From Bettongia penicillata ogilbyi (taxonomy: Eukaryota > Chordata > Mammalia > Diprotodontia > Potoroidae): a stretch of 64,000 nt of DNA. Below, in pieces: positions 1 to 10,984 of the stretch; the stretch's first letter is position 1, and every line of letters starts with the position of its first letter. The notes under the pieces are model-generated. The model searched no databases. It was given only the letters and a program-made list of their open reading frames with translations, and had not been told where the DNA came from. Location of the stretch: assembly GCA_023548195.1 (NCBI GenBank), contig JAJHZJ010000221.1, forward strand, positions 3,268,838 through 3,332,837, in the 5' to 3' direction. The position numbers and the translations under genes are program-made.

Positions 1-2000
1 AGGTGGATGTCCGGTGGGGTCAGGCCATGGAAGAGCTCAAAAAGGATTTTGAAAATCAAGTTAGACAGGTGGAGGAAAAACTGGGAAGAGAAATGAGAGA
101 GATGCAAGAAAAGCATGAAAAATGGGTCAATACCTTGCTAAAGGAGACCCAAAAAAATGCTGAAGAAAATTACACCTTGAAAAACAGGCTCACTCAATTG
201 GCAAAAGAGGTTCAAAAAGCCAATGAGGAGAAGAATGCTTTCAAAAACAGAATTAGCCAAATGGAAAAAGAGGTTCAAAAGCTCACTGAAGAGAATAATT
301 CTCTCAAAATTAGAATGGAACAGATGGAGGCTAATGACTTTCTGAGAAACCAAGAAATCAACAAACAAACCAAAAGAATGAAAAAATGGAAGAGAATGTG
401 AAATATCTCATGGGAAAAACAAGTGACCTGGAAAATAGGTCCAGGAGAGACAATTTAAAAATTATGGGACTACCTGAAAGATCAGAAAAAGAGCCTAGAC
501 ATCATCTTTCATGAAATTATCAAGGAAAACTGCCCTGAGATTATAGAACCAGAGGGCAAAATAAGTATTGAAGGAATCCATCGATCACCGCCTGAAAGAG
601 ATCCAAAAAGAGAAACTCCTAGGAACATTGTGGCCAAATTCCAGAATTCCCAGGTCAAGGAGAAAATATTACAAGCAGCTAGAAAGAAACAATTCCAGTA
701 TTGTGGAAATAAAATCAGGATAACACAAGATCTAGCAGCTTCTACATTAAGGGATCGAAGGGAGTGGAATAGGATATTCCAGAAGTCAAAGGAACTAGGA
801 CTGAAACCAAGAATCACCTACCCAGCTAAACTGAGTATAGTACTTCAGGGAAAAATATGGTCTTTCAATGAAACAGAGGACTTTCAAGCATTCTTGATGA
901 AAAGACCAGAGCTGAAAAGAAAATTTGACTTTCAAACACAAGAATGAAAAGAAGCATGAAAAAGTAAACAGCAAAGAGAAGTCATAAGGGACTTAAGGTG
1001 AACTGTTTACATTCCTACATGGAAAGACAATATTTGTAACTCTTAAAACTTTTCAGTATCTGGGTAGTTGGTGGGACTACACACACACATACGCACATGC
1101 ACACACACATGTACACATGTGCATGCACACACACATACACTCATGCACGCACATACAGAGACAGAGAACACAGAGTGAATTGAATAGGATGGGACCATAT
1201 CTTAAAAGAAATTAAGGTAAATGGTGAGAGAGAAATGTAGTTGGAGGAGAGAGGGAGAAGTGGAATGGGGTAAATTATATCTCATTCAAGAGGCAAGCAG
1301 GAGACTTTATAGTGGAGGGAAAAAGAGGAGAGCTGAGAAAAAAAACATGAAGTTTACCCTCATCACATTCGACTCAAGGAAGGAGTAAAATGCACACTCA
1401 TTTTGGTATGAAAACCTATCTTACAGTACAGGAAAGTGGGGGAGAAAGAGATAAGCAGGGAGGGAGGGATGATGGAAGGGAGGGCAATGGGAGAAGGGAG
1501 CAATTTGAAGTCAACACTCTTGGGGAGGGACAGGATCAAAAGACAGAATAGAAACAATGGGGGGCAGGATAGGATGGAGGGAAATACAGTTAGTCTTACA
1601 CAACACGACTGTTATCAAAGTCATTTGCAAAACTACACAGATATGGCCTATATTGAATTGCCTGCCTTCCCAAAGGGAACGGGTGGGGAGGGAGGGATGG
1701 GGAGAATTTGGAACTCAAAGTTTTAGGAACAACTGTTGAGTATTGTTGTTGCTACTAGGAAATAAGAAATATAGTTAATGGGGAATAGAAAGTCATCTGG
1801 CCCTACAGGACAAAAGAGAAGATGGGGACAAGAGAAGGGAGGGATGATCGAAGAGAGGGCAGATTGGTGATAGGGGAAATTAGAATGCTTGGTGTATTGG
1901 GGTGGGGGGAGAGGATAAAAGGGGAGAAAATTTGGAACCCAAAATCTTGTGAAAATGAATGTAAAAAGTTAAATAAATAAATTTATATTTAACAAAAAAA
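1..2000 (+). mobile_element. HAL1-like half-L1 retrotransposon, copy 1 (5' cut by window)
   Basis: The element starts inside ORF1 at the window edge. ORF1 ends at 947 and is followed directly by about 1 kb of non-coding 3' region; no endonuclease or reverse transcriptase (ORF2) follows. The 3' region holds a CA-rich stretch (1079-1145), A/G-rich tracts with GGGAGGG runs (1430-1520, 1680-1710, 1900-1930) and an A-rich tail with AATAAA-like repeats at 1970-2000. An ORF1-only element with an L1-type A-rich tail is the definition of HAL1 (half-L1), a family known in mammals including opossum. Four other copies or derivatives in this window share the same 3' region. It would have depended on L1 ORF2 protein supplied in trans. 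The exact subfamily is not assigned. Confidence 0.8.
3..947 (+). pseudogene. L1-type ORF1 (RNA-binding chaperone) pseudogene, HAL1 copy 1
   Basis: ORF1 protein of L1-type elements is a trimeric coiled-coil RNA-binding protein that coats its own RNA. Codons to about 368 form the coiled coil, rich in K/E with heptad-spaced L, I and M and three related 21-residue units. About 430-620 corresponds to the RRM-like domain (RSRRDNLKIMGLP). From 630 to 945 the C-terminal domain is open, with the conserved REWNRIF and YPAKLS motifs. Compared with copy B (18911-20003) it has a 1-bp deletion near 368 and a 5-bp deletion near 480. Together they restore the frame but scramble the intervening 37 or so codons and give an early stop at 399-401. 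The start codon lies outside the window. TGA at 945-947 ends the frame in the expected place. Confidence 0.82.
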
Positions 2001-2029
2001 ATTTCTACATAACTGGCCCCTTCTATCTT

Positions 2030-2460
2030 TCCAGTCATCTTATCTGTTACCCCAATCCATATTTTCTATAAGGATATGACCTTGTCCTCCTTGTTAGTTC
2101 TGGCACAAGATGTTCAAACTCCCATCTCTGCATTTTCTCTGGTTATGCCCCATACTGGGATTCTTTCGTTTCACACCTCTGTCTCTTGACTGCTCTGGCT
2201 TCTTTCAAGTCTTAGCTAAAATCTTACCTTCTGCAAAAAACGTTTTTCTCAATCCTATTCCCCCTTAATTCTAGTGCTCTCCCTAGAATTTATCCCAGTA
2301 CCTATCTTGTTTATACAAAATTGTCAGCACGTTGTCTTCCTTATTAGATTGTGAGCTCCTCGAAGACAAGGACTATTTTTCCCTTTCTCTGTATCCCCAG
2401 CACTTAGCGCTGCACCTGGCACACAGTAAGTACTTAATAAATGCTTCTTGACTTGACTAA
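2030..2460 (+). repeat. L2 LINE 3' end (sense)
   Basis: This is an ancient L2 3' terminus. The segment from about 2340 reads as the typical L2 tail: 'attagattgtgagctcctc', then 'gtatccccagcacttagcgc', 'cctggcacacagtaagtac' and an AATAAATG-type end near 2440. Upstream, the 'tcttagctaaaatcttacct' region matches the usual L2 C-terminal/3'UTR stretch. No open frame remains. Confidence 0.75.
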
Positions 2461-3284
2461 GCCTACCTAAGAAAAGCTTTGAGAATGATTAGCTTTGTCA
2501 TAAAAACACATGCTACTGTCAGAGTGTATTTAACATCAATCAAAGCTCTCTGCGTTAAGTGGATAGAATAAGGGTGTTCTTATTTAGGTTCAGATTTCCT
2601 ATGCAACAGTTTCAGAGCCCATACCTTTTCCATCCTCACCTGTACCTAGTATCCTAGTTCTGTTTTCATAGCTACTGATTTTATTCACTTTTTACGAAAT
2701 GTAAGAAAGAAAATACAGTGTTCATATGATTAATGATATGATTAGCCACAAACATCTGTCAATATGAAATTATTCCATGTGGGATATATGGCATGAGATA
2801 AACATCAAACTATTAAAGTCAATAAAAACATGGAAGGGTGAAATTAGGATTCTTGGCTACAGGAGCTTCTACATTTGTCTGGAATGGCCTTCTGAAGAAA
2901 TAGGAAAACTTGCTGAACGAAATTCAAAGGTCTGGATGTAAATTGAGAAGTTGAGATAAGTGTTGGGATCTGGCAGGATAGATCTCTCAGTTCTCCTTCA
3001 GGGTTTACCAGGACAACTTCCCCCATCATTGACATAAAAGAAGCATACAGGGTTAAAAAGTCTTGAGAATTGTCCCTCAGTAGTAAAGAGACCCATAGAC
3101 TGATTATAATGGCCATTATTAGAAAGCAGTCTTCCTAAATCTGTTTGTTTGTTTTTTTAATTTTCCCATCAGTTTCCAATAAGAATATTTGTTCATCTTT
3201 CTAAATGAAACCCAATTTCTATATAATCATTGAATTTTTTCTCTTCACAGGCGTGGTCTGTCCTTATCATCCAAAACATGGATT
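2461..3284. other. Unassigned A+T-rich interval
   Basis: I see no gene, RNA or repeat here that I can name. The 90-aa minus-strand frame at 2844-3116 has no recognisable domain and no splice or promoter context. Confidence 0.4.
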
Positions 3285-3600
3285 ATTTCATTTCAAGAGC
3301 ATTTATTAAATGCTTTTATAAGCCAATCACCCTATTAGATGCAGAAGATAAAAACAAAATAAAAACGAAACATCTCATGACCTCAAGGAATTTATGTTCT
3401 TCTGGAAAATATAAAGTGTACTCATATAAATAAATGCGTAGTATATGTTATCAACTGTCAAGCATTTATTAAGTACCTACTATCCACAACCAGTATGCTA
3501 AGCACTGAAGATGTAAAGGCAGAAATGAAATGGTTCTTGACCTTAGGGAGTCCACATTCTATCTCATATTTCATTCTATAAGCAAAGTAATTTTGGTCCT
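3285..3600 (-). repeat. Two antisense L2 3'-end fragments
   Basis: 3290-3430 and 3455-3570 both read as reverse-complement L2 tails: 'gcatttattaaRtRcYt', then 'gctaagcactgaagatg', and 'ccttagggagtccacattct' (the reverse of the L2 agctccttgaggg box). They are short and diverged and hold no coding sequence. Confidence 0.6.
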
Positions 3601-4384
3601 ACCAAGGTGTTAGGTACCATGAAAAGTAAATTTTGATGTCTCTGCAATTTACTATCCCAGAAATTGACCAGGGTGATATGCCAAGGGGAGTCCCCTGTAG
3701 GTCAGATGCAGGAAGGAATTGGAGAAGAAGCTGCTGAGGAAGATCACAGACCAAGCAGAGATGCAAAATAGGTTCTGATGGGGCAACTCCAGCTGTCTGG
3801 GTAGCTGCTAGGTCTTGATGCTCAGCATCAAGTAGTGAGCAAATTCTTGGTTTGCCCTTCTGATAGTTTAATCTTTCAGAAGGTGGGGATGAGTAACATG
3901 GTGACTTTGCTCTCTTTAAGAGGATCCCAAATAATAAGCAAGAAATGAAGGGTAATGAAAAATGGAATTTAGGGAATCAGTGACCATACTATCTTAGAGT
4001 TTGTGATAGATACGAAGACTGAGTGTAGCCTCATGGGTAGCTTTGACTTTGGGAGAATATGAGGAGCTTGAGAGTAGGAGGAGAAAGGAAGGCTTAAATA
4101 TTGCCCATTGTGCAGGGAGATCATCCCTTTACAAGTTGTTGCACTTGCAGGGAAAACTGAGGAATGGAGCTTTTAAACACAATTCCTCAAAGTCTGCCTG
4201 AGTTGTGCTGTTGTTAGAGACATAAGAAATCAGACAGATTGCTGGAGATAGTGGAATTAGGGGACAGGAAAGTGGATTTGAATCTACCCAAGTGAAAGAG
4301 CATAGTAACTATGATAGGCTATGCTTCTAGGAGTAAATGATGCAGGTATTCCTACCTTAGAACTGCTTCCCTGGCATGGAGATT
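3600..4384. other. Unassigned interval
   Basis: This is mixed-composition sequence with no open frame above 60 codons and no recognised repeat. It could be an LTR or an old element that I cannot place. Confidence 0.35.
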
Positions 4385-4460
4385 GTGATGCATGAAGGAG
4401 TATCACGAGAACTGGCACGTAGTAAGCACTTAATAAATATATATTGAAGTGATCAATGAA
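4385..4460 (+). repeat. L2/MIR-type 3' tail fragment
   Basis: 'ctggcacgtagtaagcactt' followed by 'aataaatatatattga' is the shared 3' tail of L2 and L2-mobilised SINEs. Only the last 70 bases or so are recognisable. Confidence 0.5.
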
Positions 4461-4984
4461 CTTGAATCAAAGACCTCTGATGAACTATGAAGAACAGAAG
4501 TGTCCCAAGTTTGAAAACATATAAATGTTATTCTTAATACAAAAAAAGAAAAAAAAATACTTTTAAACTATATAATAAGGTCAATTTCTGGTAAAATTGT
4601 ACAGTAGATCCTTGAAGGGATGATTTGTGAGTAGTTATAAAGGAAGCAACAATTATTAAGAGCCAGTTTCTTCAATATTTCCATACATTAATGGATTTTT
4701 GGTCTCTTGTATGTGGATATCACTTCCATCAGAGCTGATATCAACCTAGCTAACCCCTCTCTATCCTCTATCAGGGGTCTACCCAGTGCACTAGAGGGAG
4801 GTCTTCCTCTAGATCCAGATCCTTTCACTTTGAATGAATGCCAGTGGATCCTACAGGGTGTCCATCTCTAATCTCACTCTTACACCACATGCCTGACTCA
4901 CTTTCTCTTTAAGTTTTATATCTCTCTGACATCTTTTATGCCAATTTCCTTTATGTAATTCTTTGTTGGTAACATATTGCAACA

Positions 4985-5475
4985 TGAATGGATAAATGGA
5001 AAAGCATGTATTAAGTGTCTATTATAGACAAAGCACTGTTCTATTAGATGCTGGGAATCCAGATTCAAAAGTGAAACAGTCCCTGTACTCAAGGAATTTA
5101 TATTCTAATGGTGGAGGGGGGAGGAAAAGTGACAACCTCATGTAAGGTAATGTTAACTATGGAAGATACTTTTGTCTGTGAAGTCAAAGGAGTTGTGAAC
5201 GCAGCTGTAGGGAAGTCAATTGTCCAGCCCTTTCTAGGAGCAATGGTAATATTGATCTGTTTACTGTTCTTAGAACAAGAGATAAAAAAATATGGTCCAT
5301 GGTTGAGGGCTTGGCAGGTAGAGATGAAATATTAGGGCAGATAGCAAGATTTCTAGAGTAGAAATTTGGAAGGAATGTGAAACATGATATGGGAAGGGCT
5401 AGATATGGTGGGTTAGGTCAACAACAGTTCAACAAAAATGAAGTACCCACTGTATGCCAGGCACTCACTTACCAA
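4985..5475 (-). repeat. Antisense L2 3'-end fragments
   Basis: 5005-5110 reads as a reverse-complement L2 end ('gcatgtattaagtgtctatt', 'gatgctgggaatccagattc', 'ctgtactcaaggaatttata'). A second tail lies at 5425-5472 ('gaagtacccactgtatgcca'). The 75-aa plus-strand frame at 5108-5335 lies against the L2 sense strand and shows no domain. Confidence 0.55.
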
Positions 5476-5675
5476 TTAGGGCAGCTCAGCTTTACTACCT
5501 ATATAAGAAAGACAAAGTAAATGAAGAGCATCCATATTCCCTAATATTATATGCAGTTCAAAGGACAACCTAAAGAGTCCATCAGTATTTATATCTTGGA
5601 CAGATTCTGTGAATGGACAATGGACTTGGTCCAGAATGGAACAAAGACAATCAGGTCCACTCCCTCCTCTTGTTC

Positions 5676-6105
5676 CATTCCTTCCTCCTTCCCTCCTTCT
5701 TTCTCTTCCTTCCTCCCTCCCTCCCTCCCTTCCTTCCTTCCTTCCTCCCTTCCTCCCTCCCTTCCTCCCTCCCTCCCTTCCTTCCTTCCTTCCTTCCTTC
5801 CTTCCTTCCTTCCTTCCTTCCTTCCTCCCTTCCTTCCTCCCTTCCTCCCTCCCTCCCTTCCTTCCTTCCTTCCTTCCTTCCTTCCTTCCTTCCTTCCTTC
5901 CTTCCTTCCTTCCTCCCTTCCTCCCTCCCTCCCTCCCTCCCTTCCTCCCTCCCTTCCTCCCTCCCTTCCTCCCTCCCTTCCTCCCTCCCTCCCTCCCTCC
6001 CTTCCTTCCTTCCTTCCTTCCTTCCTTCCTTCCTTCCTTCCTTCCTTCCTTCCTTCCTTCCTTCCTTCCTTCCTTCCTTCCTTCCTTCCTTCCTTTCTTC
6101 CTTTC
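5676..6105. repeat. Long (CTTC)n/(CTCC)n polypyrimidine microsatellite
   Basis: About 430 bp of almost uninterrupted C/T built from cctt and ccct tetranucleotides, with alternating blocks of pure cctt and cct-ccct. Because the unit is 4 bp with no stop in any register, it creates long overlapping open frames on both strands (poly-FLPS/SLPP on plus, GRKE/GGRK on minus, up to 269 codons) that are composition artefacts. Polypurine-polypyrimidine mirror repeats of this kind can form triplex (H-DNA) and are highly length-variable. Confidence 0.97.
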
Positions 6106-6419
6106 GTCTCTCAGCTCCTTTTCAGTCTCCTTTACAAGTTCATCTATACCTTGCTCTCTAACCTTGGGTATAATCCAAGGCTCTGTTCTTATCCCTCTTT
6201 TGTCTCTCTCCACATAATATTTCTTGGTGATTTCATCAGCTTCTGTGGGTTCCCATTTGCCATGAAATCTTTTCTCTAGATCCATGGTCTTCCATCCTCC
6301 TAGAGGCTAGTTGGTCTCCCAGGAATTCTTTTATCAGAAGTGAAAGGTGAGGAGGAGAAACCAACTTGGTATATTGGGAAAATAAAGGTCAGGCTGGAGG
6401 AAATCAGGAAAATGGTGTC

Positions 6420-6562
6420 TCCCCTTAACTTTGCTGTTCACTACCTGTATCGTCTTAGGCAAGTCACTCCCCTTCTCTGAGCATCAGTTTGAGAATGTTG
6501 AGCTGGATGCCCTCTAGGTGTCTTCCAGCTCTAAATCTATGAATATGATCCTATAATCTCTT
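6420..6562 (+). repeat. MIR3/L3-tailed SINE fragment
   Basis: It reads 'ttaggcaagtcactcccctt', then 'ctgagcatcagtttgagaat', then 'ccagctctaaatctatgaat' ending 'atcctataat'. This is a MIR-type core joined to a CR1/L3-type 3' end (repeated 'tctatgatcctat'). Confidence 0.6.
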
Positions 6563-7254
6563 CTTCTACCATATTAAAATAATATCTAGGAGTTCTGAGG
6601 GACTTCCACTGTGTACCACCAATTCCCCAGTTGTCCCCACAATTCACTTCTTCCTACCCCACCTCCCAAGAGCAAGGACATAATTTTTATGTTAGGACCA
6701 CATTTCTAAGCAACACAGCTTCCCAAGTTGCTTGAAGGTGGAAATTTAAGGTCCCTAGGATCTTATTTAGCATTTTACTCACATAGGTCTAGCATGTTTA
6801 CTGTTGTACTACCATTTATAACAATTAATAACAATTATTATTCGCCCACAGTAGACAAATTCCACGAGAAGGGAATTTATCAGCCTAGCACAGGGCTCTG
6901 TAAGCAGTAGATACCTAATACAACTATGGTAAAATGAATTGAAAGTTGGTCAAATGAATTCCGAAGATGTCTTGGGGTAGATTGTGTTTCTGAAAATTAC
7001 TTGCTAATACTTTCTATCCTTATCTCCAATCTATACCCTTACCTCATCCCCATTCCCATATTCCCTATCTCCCTCCTCAGAGAAAGCCAAAATAATAACC
7101 GCAGCAATAACATCATTTTATAAGTGGTTTTTTCCTTTTGTTTGATTTTCCAGTTAAGAATTTTTCTCACCCCACCTCTAAGAGAAAAAAACAAACTCTT
7201 GTAACAAAATAGTCAAGCAAAAAAAAAATCGAATTTCTTCATAGATTCCCAAAT
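6563..7254. other. Unassigned interval
   Basis: There is a possible weak L2-like tail around 6880-6925 ('cagcctagcacagggctctg', 'agatacctaataca') and an A/T-rich segment at 7080-7240. Nothing coding is visible. Confidence 0.35.
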
Positions 7255-7400
7255 ACCTTTGTATGCATTATCTCACTCAATCTTCACACCAAGATTCCTA
7301 GGCAGGCAGGGCAGATGTTTAACCTCATTTTATAGAGGAGGAAGGTTAGTGACTAGCCCGAGGCCACAGAGCTACTAGGTGTTCAGGCCACAAGAGAATG
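7255..7400 (-). repeat. Antisense MIR/CORE-SINE fragment
   Basis: The reverse-complement MIR core is readable: 'gcattatctcactcaatctt', 'cctcattttatagaggagga', 'gaggccacagagctactagg'. Confidence 0.6.
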
Positions 7401-8954
7401 CCCATTTGACCTCTGGAACTTTCTGGTGGTGGTTATGATCTTAAAGGAATGCTGATAACATGCAGGCTGTGTTTGAAAGCCTCTGGTGAGTGTAACAGGA
7501 TCTCCATCTGTGAAGCAAGCTTTTAGCTTGTGCAGAGAAATTCTGAAAGCAGTAGGCCCACAATACCTGTTGAGAAGAGAAGAAACCAGTATTGCTGCTT
7601 GGGCCTTTGTGCCCAAGCCTCTTCATTCTTTCCTCTCACAAGACAGGGCGGCAAGTTCTGGTTGTTACCAAAAGGATCTTTTAAAGCCAAGTATTAGCAG
7701 AAGCAGAGCTCATGTTTATAGAGAACGGCATTTATAGAGGAGAGTTTTCCAGGGCAGGATATTTCAATAACGTAAAACAAATCACAGGAAAATACCAGGC
7801 CCCTCTCCCCACCCTCCTTTAAAGAAGTATTTACAATATTCATTTTATGAGAAGTTCACTGAGCTGTTGAAAGAATGTTGAAACGAAAGGCCACTTTTGG
7901 AACTTTTCTCCATGCACAGAAATAAACACTTTGGGGGACTCTGCCCACACCCCTCTCCAATCTTCTAGACTTTCTGCTGCCATCCCCAAGGCACTGAAAA
8001 TGGCAAAGTTTCTGCCAAGAATACAGTAGTATCAGTGCCTTTGCTGTTTCCCTTTAGTGTTTGGAAATTTCCAATGACTATCATTAAGAATTATCAAATA
8101 ATACTATTTGCCCACAAGAAGAAAGTCAAGGGCATTCGAGGAAACTTACATTTAAAAAAAAAAATATGTAAATGCCATTTCTCTTTAAATTGTGATTTCA
8201 TAGTCAACCAGAGACAATTATTTTTAGAGAGTTAGAAAAAATAAGCAAGGAAAAATAATAATTTGTTTTCAGGTTGTGGACAAGTCTAATATGTATATCA
8301 AATGAGAATCAACAACTTGAAGGGAAGTTTTTCCTCCCATAGATTCAATGAAAACCCTACATAGTCAATTTTTTTTAATGGAAATTGTACAACTCAAGCA
8401 GCACTTGTCGAGGTAGAGAGAAGGGAGCCACAGTTAGGGCTGCCTTCCTGGGAAGAAAATTTAGAGTTCATAAACTTCCTTCCTTCCCTGGCCACTCCAT
8501 CCTCAGCAGCTGCAGTGGATGAACTTTGCCCCCTGCCCCAGTCACCTCTCTTCCCTGCTCAGCTCTGCCTCTGGCAGTGCTTGCACATTTCTTTCCTTCA
8601 ACTGCTATATTTTCATCAGTGTAAACCTCTTGGTCCCAGGTATGCCTCCTCCCTTCTCCCTCATGCACCACTCTACCTCTAGCCAGGTAGAGAGAGGGAG
8701 AGAGAGAAGAGGGAGTTACCATTCAGGATCTTGTGATTTTTTGTGATTTCACCTCCCAGGATCTCTCCCAGGGTGGTTACAAGCAAAATCTTCACCTGGG
8801 TCAAAGCTGTGAGACTGAGGGTGAATGTAAAGGGGAAGCTCCTCTGGGGTATGACTTTGGGTAAGAAGTAATCTTCATGTTGGAGTCAGAGGTGGGCAGT
8901 ATCATGATGGGGGGAGGTTGGAGGAAGCTCATCCTGTGACACCCTGAGGGTTCT
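7401..8954. other. Repeat-poor, single-copy-looking interval
   Basis: About 1.5 kb without a recognisable transposon apart from a short GAGA run near 8690-8715. Small frames (for example 7486-7737 plus, 8468-8722 minus) are overlapped by frames on the other strand and show no domain. It is one of three intervals in the window that look unique and could hold conserved non-coding DNA. Confidence 0.4.
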
Positions 8955-9125
8955 ACAAGCTAAAATCACAAAATGTTAGAAAGCTGGAGCTGACTAGAAG
9001 TCAACTAGTCCAAAACCTTCCTTTTACAGACAAGGAAACCGAGACCCAGCGAAGAGCTGTAACTTAGTCAAGTTCGTTACAGGTAGTTGGTGGAAGAGTC
9101 AGGATTAGAACTTAGAGCTCTTGGC
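8955..9125 (-). repeat. Antisense MIR-like SINE
   Basis: It reads 'gttagaaagctggagctgac', 'ccttttacagacaaggaaac', 'cgagacccagcgaagagctg' and 'gtggaagagtcaggattaga', the reverse complement of a MIR-type SINE. Confidence 0.6.
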
Positions 9126-9215
9126 TCAAAATTGTTTTCAAGGAGTGTAACTCCATTCATTAGAACAAATAGACATTGGATCAACACTAGGCAGCATACT
9201 GTAGTCCTGAGTGAA

Positions 9216-9262
9216 ATATATATATATATATATATATATACATACATACACACTAGATATAG
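9216..9262. repeat. (TA)n/(CATA)n microsatellite
   Basis: A pure ta run at 9217-9240 is followed by catacatacaca. Confidence 0.9.
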
Positions 9263-9394
9263 ATATGGAAATCTTGGCCTATCATAAGCCTAACTTCAAC
9301 TAAGTCAAAAACTCGGGGAGGGGGCAGAGACATGAGAAAAAGAGAATGAATTGCTGAGCATCAGGCATCAAACCTAACAGGTAGCACGGACACC

Positions 9395-10560
9395 ATACAT
9401 TTTAAAAAATTAATTATTTTTGGTTTCAACATTCATTTCTGTAAGATTTTGAGTTCCAATTCTTTTCTCCCTCCTTGCCCTACCCCCTCCCCAAGAACCA
9501 AGCAAACTGATATAGGTTATACATGTACAATCATATTAAACTTATTTCCACATTAGTCATGTTGTGAAAGAAGACTCAGAACAGAAGGGAAAAACTATGA
9601 GAGAGGAAGAAAACCAAAAAAAAAAATGTGGAAATAGTATACTTTGATCTACATTCAGACTCCACAGTTGTTTCTTTGGATGTGGATAGCATTTTCCATC
9701 ATGAGTCTTTTGGAATTGTCTTAGATCATAGCCTTGTTGTGAAGAGTCCAGTCTATCAAAGTTGAATCACCACACAATGTTGCTGTTACCGTGTACAGTG
9801 TTTTCTTGGTTTCGCTCACGTCACTCAGTATCAGTTCATTCAAGTATTTCCAGGTTTTTCTGAAATCTGCCTCCTCATCTTTTCTTATAGCACAATAGTA
9901 TTCTATTGCATTCATATACCACAACTTATTCAGCCATTCCCCAATTTATGAACATCCCCTCAATTTCTAATTCTTTGCCACCACATTATAAATATATTCT
10001 GTACATGTGGGTCCTTTTCCTTTTTTTATGATCTCTTTGGTATACAAACCTTGTAGTGGTATTGATGGATCAAAGGATATGCACAATTTTATAGCCCTTT
10101 GGATATAGTTGCAAATTATTCTCCACAATATTTAAATCAGTCCACAACTTCACCAACAATGCATTAGTGTTCCAATTTTCCCACATCTTCAACATTTATC
10201 ATTTTTCTGCTTTTTTCATTTTAGCCAATGCAAGAGGTGTTAGGCAGTAACTCAGAGTTGTTTTGATTAGAATTTCTTTAATCAATAGTGATTTATAGCA
10301 TTTTTTCCATATGACTATAAGTAGCTTTAATTTCTTCATCTGAAAACTGTCTGTTCATATCCTTTGGCCATTTATCAACTGGAGAATAATTGTATTCTTA
10401 TAAATTTGACTCAGTTCTTTATATATTTGAGAAATGAGGCTTTTATCAGAAACAGTCAGTAAAAATTATTTTCCAGCTTTCTACTTTCCTTTTAATCTTG
10501 GCTGCATGGGCTTTGTTTGTGTAAAGCTTTTTTAATTTAATGTAATCAAAACACTTCATG
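9395..10560 (-). mobile_element. 5'-truncated L1 3' end (antisense)
   Basis: Read on the minus strand this runs from the end of L1 ORF2 (about 10550) through the 3' UTR to an A-rich end near 9400. The ORF2 C-terminal stretch is recognisable at 9721-9960. The 3' UTR contains the segment 'ctaatgtggaaataagttta' (9541-9560) and a polypurine region near 9470-9490, as in other L1 3' ends here. The 5' part was lost by truncation. It shares its layout with the L1 tails at 14132-14640 (minus) and 39063-40450 (plus). Confidence 0.75.
9721..10140 (-). pseudogene. L1 ORF2 C-terminal relic
   Basis: The frame 9721-9924 encodes the terminal ORF2 segment with MWYMNAIEYYCAIRKDEE and TLYTVTATLC, matching the W-Y-x-N-x-x-EYY-x-AI pattern of L1 ORF2 C-termini. 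Upstream codons (to about 10140) are broken by stops. ORF2 protein supplies endonuclease and reverse transcriptase, but only the far C-terminus survives and no catalytic residue is present. Confidence 0.7.
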
Positions 10561-10984
10561 ACAAAATAAAACAAACCTTTGGAGACCTGTCTTGCTTTTC
10601 AATCAACTGGTAGATGTAATTTTTATCCTTTATTATGTAATTTGTCCTTAACTGTTTGTTGTTTCTGCAGGAAAGCCTTGTTGGGAACTTGGGGCTAGAA
10701 AGCCACCTTTGACATGCAGTCAGCTTTCTTCTTCTACTACCCATTTTACATAAAGTCTACTATGAGGTATCTATCTTTCAAACATTTCTGGGGCCTGGCT
10801 TAAGCCATAACACTTGACTCCTCTGAGAAGCCTGACCTAAGAAGCTCTGTATCATTAGACTGTGTGAAAGGCTATATTGTCTCCCCATGATCTAGGTCCA
10901 TTCTCATGGTGTGATTTGGTTGAGCACTTGTCTATCAAGGGCATAACAGAGGACAATGTATATTCTTTATTATTTTTATTGGTA
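10561..10984. other. Unassigned interval
   Basis: I see no named repeat and no coding frame longer than about 60 codons; the 62-aa minus frame at 10556-10744 has no domain. Confidence 0.35.

Noticed and set aside
5551..6279. Long plus-strand frames of 242, 202 and 182 codons rich in FLPS/SLPP
   Set aside because: They exist only because a tetranucleotide C/T repeat has no stop in any register; three overlapping frames share the same bases and there is no domain.
9721..9924. 67-codon minus frame first considered as a small host gene
   Set aside because: The peptide matches L1 ORF2 C-terminal relics at 14132 and 37181, so it is transposon-derived.
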